Assembly: GCA_027487795.1 (NCBI GenBank)
Contig: JAIYCX010000036.1
Coordinates: 62,001-126,000 of the forward strand
From: Pseudomonadota bacterium
GTDB taxonomy: Bacteria > Bdellovibrionota_C > UBA2361 > SZUA-149 > DAOLCO01
Reading direction: 5' to 3'
DNA: 64,000 nucleotides
Positions 53,436 through 61,944 of the stretch are shown one piece after another. The notes below the pieces were generated by a model. The model worked only from the letters and a program-made list of their open reading frames with translations, was not told the DNA's origin and searched no databases. Numbering within the stretch: the stretch's first letter is position 1; each line of letters starts with the position of its first letter. The position numbers were made by a program, and so were the translations under genes.

Positions 53436-55139
53436 TTAATCTGCTGCAGTAACTCTTAAAATTTCTTCGATAGTAGTAACACCTTCTTTTAAATATCTTA
53501 GTCCAGATGCTCTTAAAGTATCCATTCCGTCGTCGATAGCTTGTCTTTTTATTTCAGCAGCTGATGCCCCATTTAAAACAAACTCTTTTAACTTATCTGA
53601 CATACTCATACATTCATACAAAGCAATTCTTCCTTTGTACCCTGTATTGCTGCATTTACTGCAGCCCTTACCTTGGTAAACTTTTACATGTGCTGCTTCA
53701 GCAGCAGGAATACCTACCCCGACTAATACATCAGGTGAAACATGAAGTTCTTCCTTACAACTTTCACATATTTTTCTTGCGAGCCTTTGCGCTACTATTA
53801 TATTGACTGAGGAGGCTACTAAAAATGGCTCAATTCCCATATTTAATAGTCGATTGATAGTAGATGGAGCATCATTAGTATGAAGTGTAGATAGTACTAA
53901 GTGTCCTGTTAAAGAGGCTTTAATTGCAATTTCAGCAGTTTCATAATCTCTAATTTCTCCGACCATGATAACGTCTGGATCTTGTCTTAGGAATGACCTT
54001 AAAGATGCTGCAAAGTTTAATCCTATTTCTTCATGCATTTGAACTTGGTTAATACCAAATAAGTTAAATTCAACAGGATCTTCCGCAGTAGAAATATTGA
54101 TCGTAGATTTATTTAATTCAGCAAGAGCGGAATATAAAGTAGTAGTTTTTCCTGAGCCTGTAGGGCCAGTTACTAGTACCATTCCAAATGGTTTATTTAT
54201 TCCATCCATAAATGAGTTAAGTTGCACTTTTGAAAAACCCAACTTTGTCATATCGGTTTGAAGATTTCCCTTATCTAATAATCTTAAAACTACTTTTTCA
54301 CCAAATAAACCAGGAAGAACACTCACTCGAAAGTCCATTTCTTTTTTCTGTCCTAGCTTTAATTTGATTCTTCCATCTTGTGGAAGTCGTCGTTCGGCTA
54401 TATCGAGCTCTGCCATAATCTTAAGTCTTGAAGTTAAGGCATTCTTTAATTTTAATGGTGGCTTCATTATCTCGTATAAAACACCATCAATTCTAAACCT
54501 TACTCTGAACAATTTTTCATAAGGCTCTATGTGTATATCTGAAGCATTCTTCTTGATAGCATCTAGTAAAATTGCATTAACTAGCTTAACTACTGGAGCA
54601 TCTTCAGTAGCTTTTTCTAAGGAGTTTATATCTATAGTCTCTTCGCTTGATAATACTTCAACTTCATTTTCTGGACCTAAGTCATCGAAAATTTCATCAT
54701 ATGATACTTCACCTTCATATTGTTTTTCTGTAAATGTCTTTAAGTCGCTTTCTGTACAAAGTACCACAGTAATATCGCTACCGGTAACAAATCTAAGATC
54801 GTTAATAGCTGCAATATCAGTTGGATCAGCCATTGCAATAGTTATAGAACCATTTACTAATGAAATTGGAAGTACATTATATTTTAATGCTAAGTCATGC
54901 GGGACTTGTGATAACGCTTCTGGCTCAAATTGAACATCTTCAAGATTTAATATTTTAAGTCGATATTCTTTGCTTAATAAATCTAATAATTCCTGCTCAG
55001 ATATCATACCAAGTGATGATAAACTTTTATTTAATAGGCAGCCTGAAGTTTGAGCCATAGCTTCTGCTTGCTCAAGCTGTGAGCGATCAATTACGCTCTT
55101 CTGAACTAAAAGTTCACCTATTCTAGATTTTCCAGCCAT
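53436..55139 (-). CDS. pilB: Type IV pilus assembly ATPase PilB
   Basis: A 567-residue secretion ATPase. An MshEN-type N-terminal domain (residues 1-150) is followed by the catalytic core with Walker A GPTGSGKTTTL (325-335), the Asp box (IMVGEIRDYETAEIA), the His box (TGHLVLSTLHTNDA) and a C4 zinc motif (CESC...CSKC). PilB powers pilus extension. The order pilB-pilC-regulator is typical of type IV pilus loci, but pilT, pilin and the M/N/O/P/Q genes are not in the window. Confidence 0.95.
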   Translation of the reverse strand: MAGKSRIGELLVQKSVIDRSQLEQAEAMAQTSGCLLNKSLSSLGMISEQELLDLLSKEYRLKILNLEDVQFEPEALSQVPHDLALKYNVLPISLVNGSITIAMADPTDIAAINDLRFVTGSDITVVLCTESDLKTFTEKQYEGEVSYDEIFDDLGPENEVEVLSSEETIDINSLEKATEDAPVVKLVNAILLDAIKKNASDIHIEPYEKLFRVRFRIDGVLYEIMKPPLKLKNALTSRLKIMAELDIAERRLPQDGRIKLKLGQKKEMDFRVSVLPGLFGEKVVLRLLDKGNLQTDMTKLGFSKVQLNSFMDGINKPFGMVLVTGPTGSGKTTTLYSALAELNKSTINISTAEDPVEFNLFGINQVQMHEEIGLNFAASLRSFLRQDPDVIMVGEIRDYETAEIAIKASLTGHLVLSTLHTNDAPSTINRLLNMGIEPFLVASSVNIIVAQRLARKICESCKEELHVSPDVLVGVGIPAAEAAHVKVYQGKGCSKCSNTGYKGRIALYECMSMSDKLKEFVLNGASAAEIKRQAIDDGMDTLRASGLRYLKEGVTTIEEILRVTAAD

Positions 55140-55341
55140 TAACCCGTTAGAGCACTAATTAAGTAGTGACAAAAATTTGCTTAAATAAATACAACTACTT
55201 AGTTATCGGACAATTTTCGTCATTGCTTAAGTCTAAGAAAAAATATTAGATAAAAAACGCTTTAGTTAACGAAGGGTAGGATTTATTAGTAAAATCAATA
55301 AGTTAAGAATAATCAAAATTGATAAAGCACTAATAATAATA

Positions 55342-56436
55342 TTAAAATGAGCATAAAACATCTAAAGCTCTTTCTAACATTTGATCGCTAACAGCAAATG
55401 AAAGTCTAAAATTTGTATCTACTTTTGAAAACTCTCCTCCAGGAATTACTAAAAGTTTTCTGTTTAATAATTCAGTAACAAATTCAGTTCCACTTTGAAT
55501 ATTGTTGCCTTTAAATATTTCAGGGAAGAAATAGAATGCTCCATTAGGTTTTGTAAAATTATATTTAGTAGAAAGCTTCTCTGATACTAAATCTCTTCGT
55601 TTGATAAAATTATTTAATTTAGTTTGTGGAATTGGTTTTAAATGTTCTTTGGTAATGACTTCTTGAAAAGGAGAAGGAGCACAAACAAATGTAAATTGTT
55701 GAATTTTCTCTAATTGAGAAATTATTTCAGAGTTAGCAACTACCCATCCTAGTCTCCAGCCCATTAGTGCTTTTGATTTTGATAGACCATTTAGTATTAT
55801 AACATGTGGCTCTAATGCGGGCCTTTCATGAACAAAATCATAAGAAAATTCTTCGTATATCTCATCAAAGATAAGATATAATCCTTTTTGCTTACAATAT
55901 GAGCTTAAATCAGTAACTTGTTCTTTCGTTAAAGAAACTCCTGTCGGATTACTTGGACTACCTACGATAACTGCTTTAGTTTTAGAAGTAAGATATTTAT
56001 CTAATATTTCAGGAGTCAGTATGAAATTTGGGTAAGTGTCACATGGTACAGGAATAGCATTTAATAGATGTGAAAGTTCCTTGTAGCCAATAAAATAAGG
56101 ATCGGGAATAAGTATTTCATCACCAGGGTCTAAAATAGCTGAGTACACAAGATATAATCCCCCACTCACTCCAGATGAAATAATTACGTTATAGTCATCT
56201 GAATTTATACTGTATTTTTCTTTAACTGCTGCTCTGGCCGATTCTAACCCAAGAGATTGAGTATATTTATTTCTTCCATCAAGGATTATATTTAATAATT
56301 CAGTTTTAATGTTATCTTCGACTGGAAAATCTGGTTGTCCTATACTACAATCTATACATCCTTCAATTTTAGAAGCTAATGCAAAATATTTCCGTATCCC
56401 GGAAGGTTTCATTGAAAGGGCTCTTTTTGAAATCAT
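55342..56436 (-). CDS. Aspartate/aromatic-type PLP aminotransferase (class I)
   Basis: A 364-residue fold-type I enzyme. It shows SIGQPDFPVE, the pyridine-binding GSPSNPTGVSL, DEIYEEFSYD with the PLP-ring aspartate, and the lysine in NGLSKSKALMGWRLGW. It is likely an amino-acid aminotransferase, but the substrate is not certain. It is divergent from thiE, with 17 bases between starts, and separated from pilB by a 202-base gap in which I see no gene. Confidence 0.88.
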   Translation of the reverse strand: MISKRALSMKPSGIRKYFALASKIEGCIDCSIGQPDFPVEDNIKTELLNIILDGRNKYTQSLGLESARAAVKEKYSINSDDYNVIISSGVSGGLYLVYSAILDPGDEILIPDPYFIGYKELSHLLNAIPVPCDTYPNFILTPEILDKYLTSKTKAVIVGSPSNPTGVSLTKEQVTDLSSYCKQKGLYLIFDEIYEEFSYDFVHERPALEPHVIILNGLSKSKALMGWRLGWVVANSEIISQLEKIQQFTFVCAPSPFQEVITKEHLKPIPQTKLNNFIKRRDLVSEKLSTKYNFTKPNGAFYFFPEIFKGNNIQSGTEFVTELLNRKLLVIPGGEFSKVDTNFRLSFAVSDQMLERALDVLCSF

Positions 56437-56453
56437 AAACAGCAGTATTTCGT

Positions 56454-57113
56454 ATGCATAATTTTAAACTACCAAGACTATACGCAATAATATCGTTTGA
56501 AAAAACAGGTATTTTTTCAGTTGCAGAAGAATTGATTGAATATGGTCAAGCTCTTATGTCGGGCGGTGTTTTAATTATACAACTTCGCTGCAAAGATAAT
56601 GAAGATATGAAACTCCTAGAATCTGTAGCTAGTGAGTTAATAAGTTATAAATATAGCAAGTTCTCAAATTGTAAGATTATAATTAATGATTTCCCTGAAT
56701 ATGTCTTAAAATTTGGCGCAGATGGATGCCATGTTGGACAAAATGACACTAAGGTAGAAATTGCTAGATCGATAATTGGTATAGATAAAATTTTAGGACT
56801 GAGTACAAATAACATAGATCATTTATCTAACATCGATACCAGTTTATTAAACTATCTTGCTTGCGGGCCAGTTTATAGGTCAGTAACTAAATCTGGTCAT
56901 GCTGATGAAATAGGCTTAGATGGAGTAAAAAATATGACTAGCGCTATCCCTAGTTTACCATTTGTTGCTATCGGAGGATTAAATAAAGACAATAGCGAAG
57001 CAATATACAATGCAGGAGCAATGAGTATTGCTGTAGTCAGCGATATTAAAAATGCTTATCTTAATGGGAACTTAATTCAGTACATTCAGAGTTTTGAAAC
57101 TCTGAATGTATGA
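56454..57113 (+). CDS. thiE: Thiamine phosphate synthase
   Basis: TIM-barrel enzyme that joins the pyrimidine and thiazole moieties. It shows GGVLIIQLRCKD (the QxRxK segment), INDFPEYVLKFGADGCHVGQNDT (with the DGxHxGQxD motif), ILGLSTNN and ACGPVYRSVTKSGHA, then AIGGLNKDN. The length of 219 residues is normal. No other thiamine genes or TPP riboswitch are visible nearby, so it stands alone. Its last codons form a perfect palindrome. Confidence 0.9.
   Translation: MHNFKLPRLYAIISFEKTGIFSVAEELIEYGQALMSGGVLIIQLRCKDNEDMKLLESVASELISYKYSKFSNCKIIINDFPEYVLKFGADGCHVGQNDTKVEIARSIIGIDKILGLSTNNIDHLSNIDTSLLNYLACGPVYRSVTKSGHADEIGLDGVKNMTSAIPSLPFVAIGGLNKDNSEAIYNAGAMSIAVVSDIKNAYLNGNLIQYIQSFETLNV
57081..57110. 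repeat. Perfect 30-base palindrome at the 3' end of thiE
   Basis: TACATTCAGAGTTT (57081-57094) and AAACTCTGAATGTA (57097-57110) are exact complements with a TG centre. It lies at the convergent end of thiE and the gene at 57131. No U-tract is adjacent on either strand. It may act as a bidirectional 3' end or a protein-binding site. Confidence 0.6.
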
Positions 57114-57130
57114 ATATATCAGTTGAAAAG

Positions 57131-57448
57131 TTAGTTAGCTAACTCTTCTTTCATGAAATCTTCAGGCAGACCGAAAAGTAATGGAGGATCTTGTAGTTGG
57201 ATACCGAAAGCTTTTAGCTTTAGCCAAGTCTCTCTTAGTTGTGACTTCAACTCTTCATCTAATAATTCGACTGTCTCTTGTCTTGATAATATTTGATTAA
57301 TCGCAATCACAGAATGAATCATAGACTCTTCTGGAAGCTGTGTCCTTGAAGAAATTTCTTGTATGTAATCAGCTAGTGAATCTCTTGTTGCACTTGATGT
57401 TTTATTAACTAGAACTTCTGAGGATGTTTTTTTTGTTGCTTTTGCCAT
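57131..57448 (-). CDS. Hypothetical protein, 105 aa
   Basis: Not recognised. A basic, serine/threonine-rich N-terminal tail (AKATKKTSSEV) is followed by helices (YIQEISSRTQLPEESMIHSV, LLDEELKSQLRETWLKLKAFGI). No signal or membrane segment is seen. It is the last gene of a minus-strand run of five that starts with the M16 pair, and lies 58 bases after the receiver-like gene. Confidence 0.6.
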   Translation of the reverse strand: MAKATKKTSSEVLVNKTSSATRDSLADYIQEISSRTQLPEESMIHSVIAINQILSRQETVELLDEELKSQLRETWLKLKAFGIQLQDPPLLFGLPEDFMKEELAN

Positions 57449-57506
57449 ATTTTAATTACTTTCTTTTATAAGTATTCTATTTAGATTAACATTTGATGCT
57501 AAGGTT

Positions 57507-58001
57507 TCAAATAGTTGAATTTGCATAAAATTTCATACGTTTAGTATACAACTCAATTAACTCTTCTAAGTTATTAGATAAATTATTATTTAACTTTATA
57601 TCTGCTAGAGATTTTGCGGAAAGATCAATAACTAGGTCAATTAAGTCATGATTAGCTAAACTTTCATTTGGTATCACATCACCCCTTAATTCATCAATTA
57701 TAGATGATGTACTTTTCTTTTTAACATTATCTTTTGATTCTACGGAATCGTCTAAATATTTAGAAAGAGCGCTATCAACTACTATTTGCAAAGAAGATAA
57801 ATCAGGATGAGAGCATAAAGCACCTATAAAAGAGTTTAATGTCGTTACTTCTGCTGGGTGTAAATCTATTATCAAAATTTTAGAAAAAGGCTCCTTTAAT
57901 AGAATTAACTTAGCTTCCTTAAGAGTAGGAATGCTTTTAAAGTTTTTTGTTTTTTCTTTAATATTTTCCGAAGATGTTATGATTAAAAAATTATCTGACA
58001 T
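57507..58001 (-). CDS. Receiver-like hypothetical protein (uncertain)
   Basis: A protein of about 164 residues. The first 85 residues alternate beta strands and helices (NFLIITSS, SKILIIDLHPAE, LQIVVDSA), with an aspartate at the end of the third strand, as in receiver domains. The acidic pair after strand one is missing, so it would not be a normal phosphorylated receiver. The C-terminal half is helical. It starts at ATG 58001; a TTG four codons upstream overlaps the lipoprotein gene. Function unknown. Confidence 0.5.
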   Translation of the reverse strand: MSDNFLIITSSENIKEKTKNFKSIPTLKEAKLILLKEPFSKILIIDLHPAEVTTLNSFIGALCSHPDLSSLQIVVDSALSKYLDDSVESKDNVKKKSTSSIIDELRGDVIPNESLANHDLIDLVIDLSAKSLADIKLNNNLSNNLEELIELYTKRMKFYANSTI

Positions 58002-58002
58002 A

Positions 58003-58719
58003 CTATCTATCAACTAAGGCGAATTCTAAAGCTTGAGAGTATGCATCTGCGTAATCATACGGATCATCAACTAATGGAGAACCAAGTATGATCGTTTCTA
58101 GATGTATTCTTCTTGGCTCAAAACCAGATCTTGAAAATTGTAGGGCTATTGCTTCTGCTCTTCTTTTATTTAAAAATTTTGCATATTGTGATTCAATATC
58201 TTTAGATTGAACATAACTGGTTATTGTTATTCTAGAAAAAGAACTTTGGTTGCTGTATTTTTTAGCTAAAAACTTAGTTAATATTTTCCCCTCTTCTGAT
58301 AAAATTACATCGTCTGCCCTGAAAAAATCTGCGGATGGGAATATATCTCTGTTAGGGAAAAGTTCTTTTTTCCTTTCTAGGTGCGATAGAAAAGCATACT
58401 CAGCCCAAACATCATCTTGTCGTTCATATAACTGATCCATCAATCTAAGATCTTCTTCTTCTAGGGCATCTATCCCTAGTCCTTGAATTGTGCCCCATAT
58501 AGCCCCGAATCCTGCTCCGATAAAGGCTCCAGGGCCTGTACTAGAAGCAAATTGAGCGCCAGTAATGGCTCCAGAGGTCGCACCAAGAGCTGCTCCAGTA
58601 AGCATACTTTGTCCCTGTTTGTCTCTCCCTGGAATCGGTGAATTATCCGTAGCTCCACAAGAACACAATAGAAGACTTATACATGTGTATATAATGAAAT
58701 TATAAATATCTTTGAACAT
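58003..58719 (-). CDS. OmpA-like lipoprotein with glycine-zipper segment
   Basis: Lipoprotein signal with an LLLCSC box, followed by a glycine-zipper region (about 41-80, GAALGATSGAITGAQFASS ... GAFIGAGFGAIWG) that probably inserts in the outer membrane. A C-terminal OmpA-like domain (LSEEGKILTKFLAKKY, ITITSYVQSKD, NKRRAEAIALQFSRSGFEPRRI) resembles peptidoglycan-binding OmpA modules. The length is 238 residues. It lies downstream of the second M16 pair, in the same transcript. Confidence 0.78.
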   Translation of the reverse strand: MFKDIYNFIIYTCISLLLCSCGATDNSPIPGRDKQGQSMLTGAALGATSGAITGAQFASSTGPGAFIGAGFGAIWGTIQGLGIDALEEEDLRLMDQLYERQDDVWAEYAFLSHLERKKELFPNRDIFPSADFFRADDVILSEEGKILTKFLAKKYSNQSSFSRITITSYVQSKDIESQYAKFLNKRRAEAIALQFSRSGFEPRRIHLETIILGSPLVDDPYDYADAYSQALEFALVDR

Positions 58720-58743
58720 TTAATACCTTATTTAATCTCTAAC

Positions 58744-60225
58744 TTAATCTATACATTTTGAAATTTTAGGAACTTCATTAAATTCAAGTTCACAAACTTT
58801 TATATTTGGAAATTCTTTTTTTACTTCCTCTGGCGTAACTTTACCAACAATAACAGTAATAAAATTTTCAGGTGTAAGAATGTTTTTTGAAAATTTATTT
58901 ACATCATCAAAATTAACATTTTTAATCTTCTCTATAAATGTTTTATCCCAATCACTGGGCATACCTTTTAGTTTTAATACAGTATCTCTAACTGCTAAAT
59001 AATTTGGTTCAGAAAATTTAAAAACAAAACTTTGTACCGCGGATCTTCTAGAGTCAATAAAATCATCTTTTTTAAAACCATCAGTTATAATGCTATTTAC
59101 TAAGCTATAAATTCCATCGACAGACTTTAGTGCTTTATCAGATTTAGTACCTAGCTCAATATTAAATTCTCCTCCGTATGGCATAGTAGAGACCATTCCT
59201 GAAGCATCATAAGCTAATCCCCTCTTCTCTCTAATTTCTTTAAATAATAGTGAAGAAAAACCAGAGGCTCCAAATATCCTATTGAATAACAATTCGTGAT
59301 ATGGGTCTATTTTTTCTCTTTTCGGAGTAAGATATCCCATTTGTATAGAAGCTTGTTCAAATGGTTTATTTAAAACGTAAATTCCTGCTGGATAGGAAAT
59401 TCTCCCTTCTTTAATATTATTTTCAATTGGCTTAAAAACTTTATTTTTTGTTGATTCATAATATGAATTAGACAACTCTTTAGCTTTGTCTAATGTTAAA
59501 TCACCAACAATAATAAGTGTTGAAGTTGATGGGCTGAAAATATTAGCTTGATAATCTTTTATTGATTTTAAGCTTAGCGTCTTTAAATCTGCTGAGGTAA
59601 CAGGCATATACCATGGGTATTGATTTTTAAAACTTAGGTAAGCGAAACTATACTTGGATAAAACATCGTTACTTTCTATTCTTTTTGAAATTGAATCTAA
59701 AGTAAGTGATTTCCATAGATTAAATCTTCCTTCATCATAAGCAGGTGCATTTATTACATCCGTGAAAATATTAAATACCTGATCAAGATCTTCTTTCATG
59801 GAATTCATAGAAACAGAAGTAGAAGTTTCATCTTGTGATGCCTGAATCGATGCTCCGAGATCATCTAGTGTTTTATCTAAAATGTCAGGGGACATCTTAA
59901 TGGTACCCCCATCTCTCATTAATGAGATGGCAGCTGCTGGCATAGCTGGATTAGTAGGTGTGTTACATAGATTACCACAATTTGAAATTATACTAGCAGT
60001 AACTAAGGGTACTTCAGAGTGTTTAAAATAGACAACTTTAAAACCATTAGGGTAATCCCACTTTGTAATCTCAGGTGGATTAAAGTTCAATTCAGAGGAA
60101 TCTATTTGTTCAGGAGTTTTAGGAATGTTTGAGAAAAAACTACAAGAACTTGTTGTAAAACAAGCAAATATTAAACTTAAAATTATGAAAGTTTTCTTTT
60201 CGAATATCTTGGTTATACTTTTCAT
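58744..60225 (-). CDS. M16-family lipoprotein, non-catalytic partner
   Basis: A 493-residue M16-fold protein with a signal sequence and an SSC lipobox (FTTSSCSFF), so probably anchored at the outer or inner membrane. The position of the zinc motif contains AMPAAAISLMRDGG instead of HxxEH, so it should not cleave. The C-terminal half (IFGASGFSSLLFKEIREKRGLAYDASG) is intact. It follows the catalytic member by one base and likely forms a heterodimer with it. Confidence 0.9.
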   Translation of the reverse strand: MKSITKIFEKKTFIILSLIFACFTTSSCSFFSNIPKTPEQIDSSELNFNPPEITKWDYPNGFKVVYFKHSEVPLVTASIISNCGNLCNTPTNPAMPAAAISLMRDGGTIKMSPDILDKTLDDLGASIQASQDETSTSVSMNSMKEDLDQVFNIFTDVINAPAYDEGRFNLWKSLTLDSISKRIESNDVLSKYSFAYLSFKNQYPWYMPVTSADLKTLSLKSIKDYQANIFSPSTSTLIIVGDLTLDKAKELSNSYYESTKNKVFKPIENNIKEGRISYPAGIYVLNKPFEQASIQMGYLTPKREKIDPYHELLFNRIFGASGFSSLLFKEIREKRGLAYDASGMVSTMPYGGEFNIELGTKSDKALKSVDGIYSLVNSIITDGFKKDDFIDSRRSAVQSFVFKFSEPNYLAVRDTVLKLKGMPSDWDKTFIEKIKNVNFDDVNKFSKNILTPENFITVIVGKVTPEEVKKEFPNIKVCELEFNEVPKISKCID

Positions 60226-60226
60226 A

Positions 60227-61819
60227 TTACAATTTTCTATCCCATATACTAGAATAACCTTTTTTATCTAAGACTGCTACGGTTCTATTTTCTCTAGTGA
60301 AATATTTAGTCACAATTCTTTTTATATCCTCGGGTTTAGATTCTTTTATTATTTTTTCTTCTACTAAAAGTTTTTTATAATCTCCTAATACAGTCTCACC
60401 AGATCCTAAAATATCAGCAATGCCATGTGCTGATGAGATAGATTTTATGAGTCCTTGTCTGACTCTTTTCTTTGCTGCTTCAAAATCTTTCAAAGGGACT
60501 GTGACTTTTGATAGATTAATAATTTCTTTTTCCATTTGGTTAATAGCATCAATTGAAGAAATATTTTTTTTAGGACTTCCACCAACTATAAACAAAGGAT
60601 CAAATCTTTGTCCCGACCATTCAGTGCTTAGTACGCTTGTAAAAACCTGCGAATCGATGACTAATTTCTTCTCCAAAATAGATGACGGACCATCTGTTAA
60701 TAGTGAATGTAGTATAGTAATTAAAACGGCATCGGGATTTGGACTATTTGGTATATGATAGCCTGATAAAACAAATGGCTCAGCGTCATATTTTACAAAT
60801 ACCTGCTTTTCTCCAGATTGTTGAAAGTAATTATTTGAAATATTGCCACTATTTCTAAATGTTAGTTCTTCTTTTGGTTTTTTAAGTCTTCCAAAATATT
60901 TGCTAATCATAGATTTATAATCATGACCTCTTAGGTCACCAACTAAAACGATAGTTAAATTATCTGGGCGATAATATTTTTGGTGTAAAAATATTGCATC
61001 TTGTCTTTTAAGATTATGAAGATCCCATGGCCAGCCGATTGTTAAATTTTGATATGGGTGTCCCCAATAAGCAGTGGACATTAAGCCTTCAATTAATTTT
61101 CCAGTTGGGACATCGTCAAAGCGCATTCTTCTCTCTTCTTTAACTACTTCTAGTTCTTTATAGAATTGGCGGAAAACTGGTTTTAAAAGACGTTCAGACT
61201 CCATAAACATCCAAAATTCTAACTCCGATGAAGGCAATGAAGAAGTATACATAGTATAATCTGCACTTGTACCTGCATTTAATCCGACGGCGCCGCGTTT
61301 TTGGTATAATTCAGAAAACTTATTTGTTTCTGTTATTTTAGCTAATTTTTCTTCTACATTTTTTATTTTAAGCGAAATCTCTTTATTTTTTTCATTGTCG
61401 GTAGAAGCTAATAGCTCTGAATGTAATTGATCTTCCTCTGAAGCTAGAATTTTCTCATCTTCAAAATTATCTGTTCCTATTGTCTCTGTTCCCTTAAAAG
61501 CCATGTGCTCGAGTAAATGTGCAGCACCGCTTTTACCAGGTTCTTCGTCAGAGCTACCAACCTTAACCCAAACTTGACCAACAAATACAGGTGTTAGTGT
61601 TCTTTCTAAATATAGAACTCTAACTCCGTTTTCTAAGGTAGTTTTCTCTACTCGGCTGACTAATGACTCAAAGGTGCTCTCTTCTTCAGCTTTAGCAGCA
61701 TCTTCAGCCTTTAATGAATGGGAGTAAAATGTGAAACTTAAAATACTAGTAAAGAAAATAAATGCTTTTCTAGAAGAAAGGTTATGTAGGAATAAAAAAG
61801 CTTTTAATACTATATTCAT
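60227..61819 (-). CDS. M16-family zinc peptidase, secreted catalytic member
   Basis: A 530-residue protein with a signal peptide (hydrophobic core around FIFFTSILSFTFYSHSL, cleavage near LKA) and an intact HxxEH at H101-H105 (GAAHLLEHMAFKGTE). An insertion of about 55 residues follows the motif before AGTSADYTMY. Downstream the KEERRMRFDD segment supplies the third zinc ligand. It probably acts in the periplasm with the lipoprotein partner, as a counterpart of the cytoplasmic M16 pair at 20-23 kb. Confidence 0.92.
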   Translation of the reverse strand: MNIVLKAFLFLHNLSSRKAFIFFTSILSFTFYSHSLKAEDAAKAEEESTFESLVSRVEKTTLENGVRVLYLERTLTPVFVGQVWVKVGSSDEEPGKSGAAHLLEHMAFKGTETIGTDNFEDEKILASEEDQLHSELLASTDNEKNKEISLKIKNVEEKLAKITETNKFSELYQKRGAVGLNAGTSADYTMYTSSLPSSELEFWMFMESERLLKPVFRQFYKELEVVKEERRMRFDDVPTGKLIEGLMSTAYWGHPYQNLTIGWPWDLHNLKRQDAIFLHQKYYRPDNLTIVLVGDLRGHDYKSMISKYFGRLKKPKEELTFRNSGNISNNYFQQSGEKQVFVKYDAEPFVLSGYHIPNSPNPDAVLITILHSLLTDGPSSILEKKLVIDSQVFTSVLSTEWSGQRFDPLFIVGGSPKKNISSIDAINQMEKEIINLSKVTVPLKDFEAAKKRVRQGLIKSISSAHGIADILGSGETVLGDYKKLLVEEKIIKESKPEDIKRIVTKYFTRENRTVAVLDKKGYSSIWDRKL

Positions 61820-61944
61820 CGTTAATGCATGTATCTAATTTTAATGTCTATAGAATACTCTAAATTTAAGTTTCGGACAGTACATTTTCATAGTAGTTAG
61901 AGATTAATAATATAATTAGAACTCAGCAACTCAGAACATAACCG

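Noticed and set aside
54529..54933. Open frame of 134 codons on the plus strand inside pilB
   Set aside because: It is antisense to an unambiguous PilB reading frame and is serine-rich without motifs, as expected for a shadow.
55140..55341. 202-base gap upstream of pilB searched for a sigma-54 promoter, small gene or tRNA
   Set aside because: No TGGCAC-N5-TTGC, no cloverleaf and no frame with a ribosome binding site were seen. Only a weak CACTA/TAGTG pair is present.
56437..56453. Possible TPP riboswitch before thiE
   Set aside because: Only 17 bases separate thiE from the divergent aminotransferase gene, too short for the riboswitch, and no CUGAGA-type motif is visible.
60420..60758. Open frame of 112 codons on the plus strand inside the M16 peptidase gene
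   Set aside because: Antisense to a coding region with an intact M16 family pattern.
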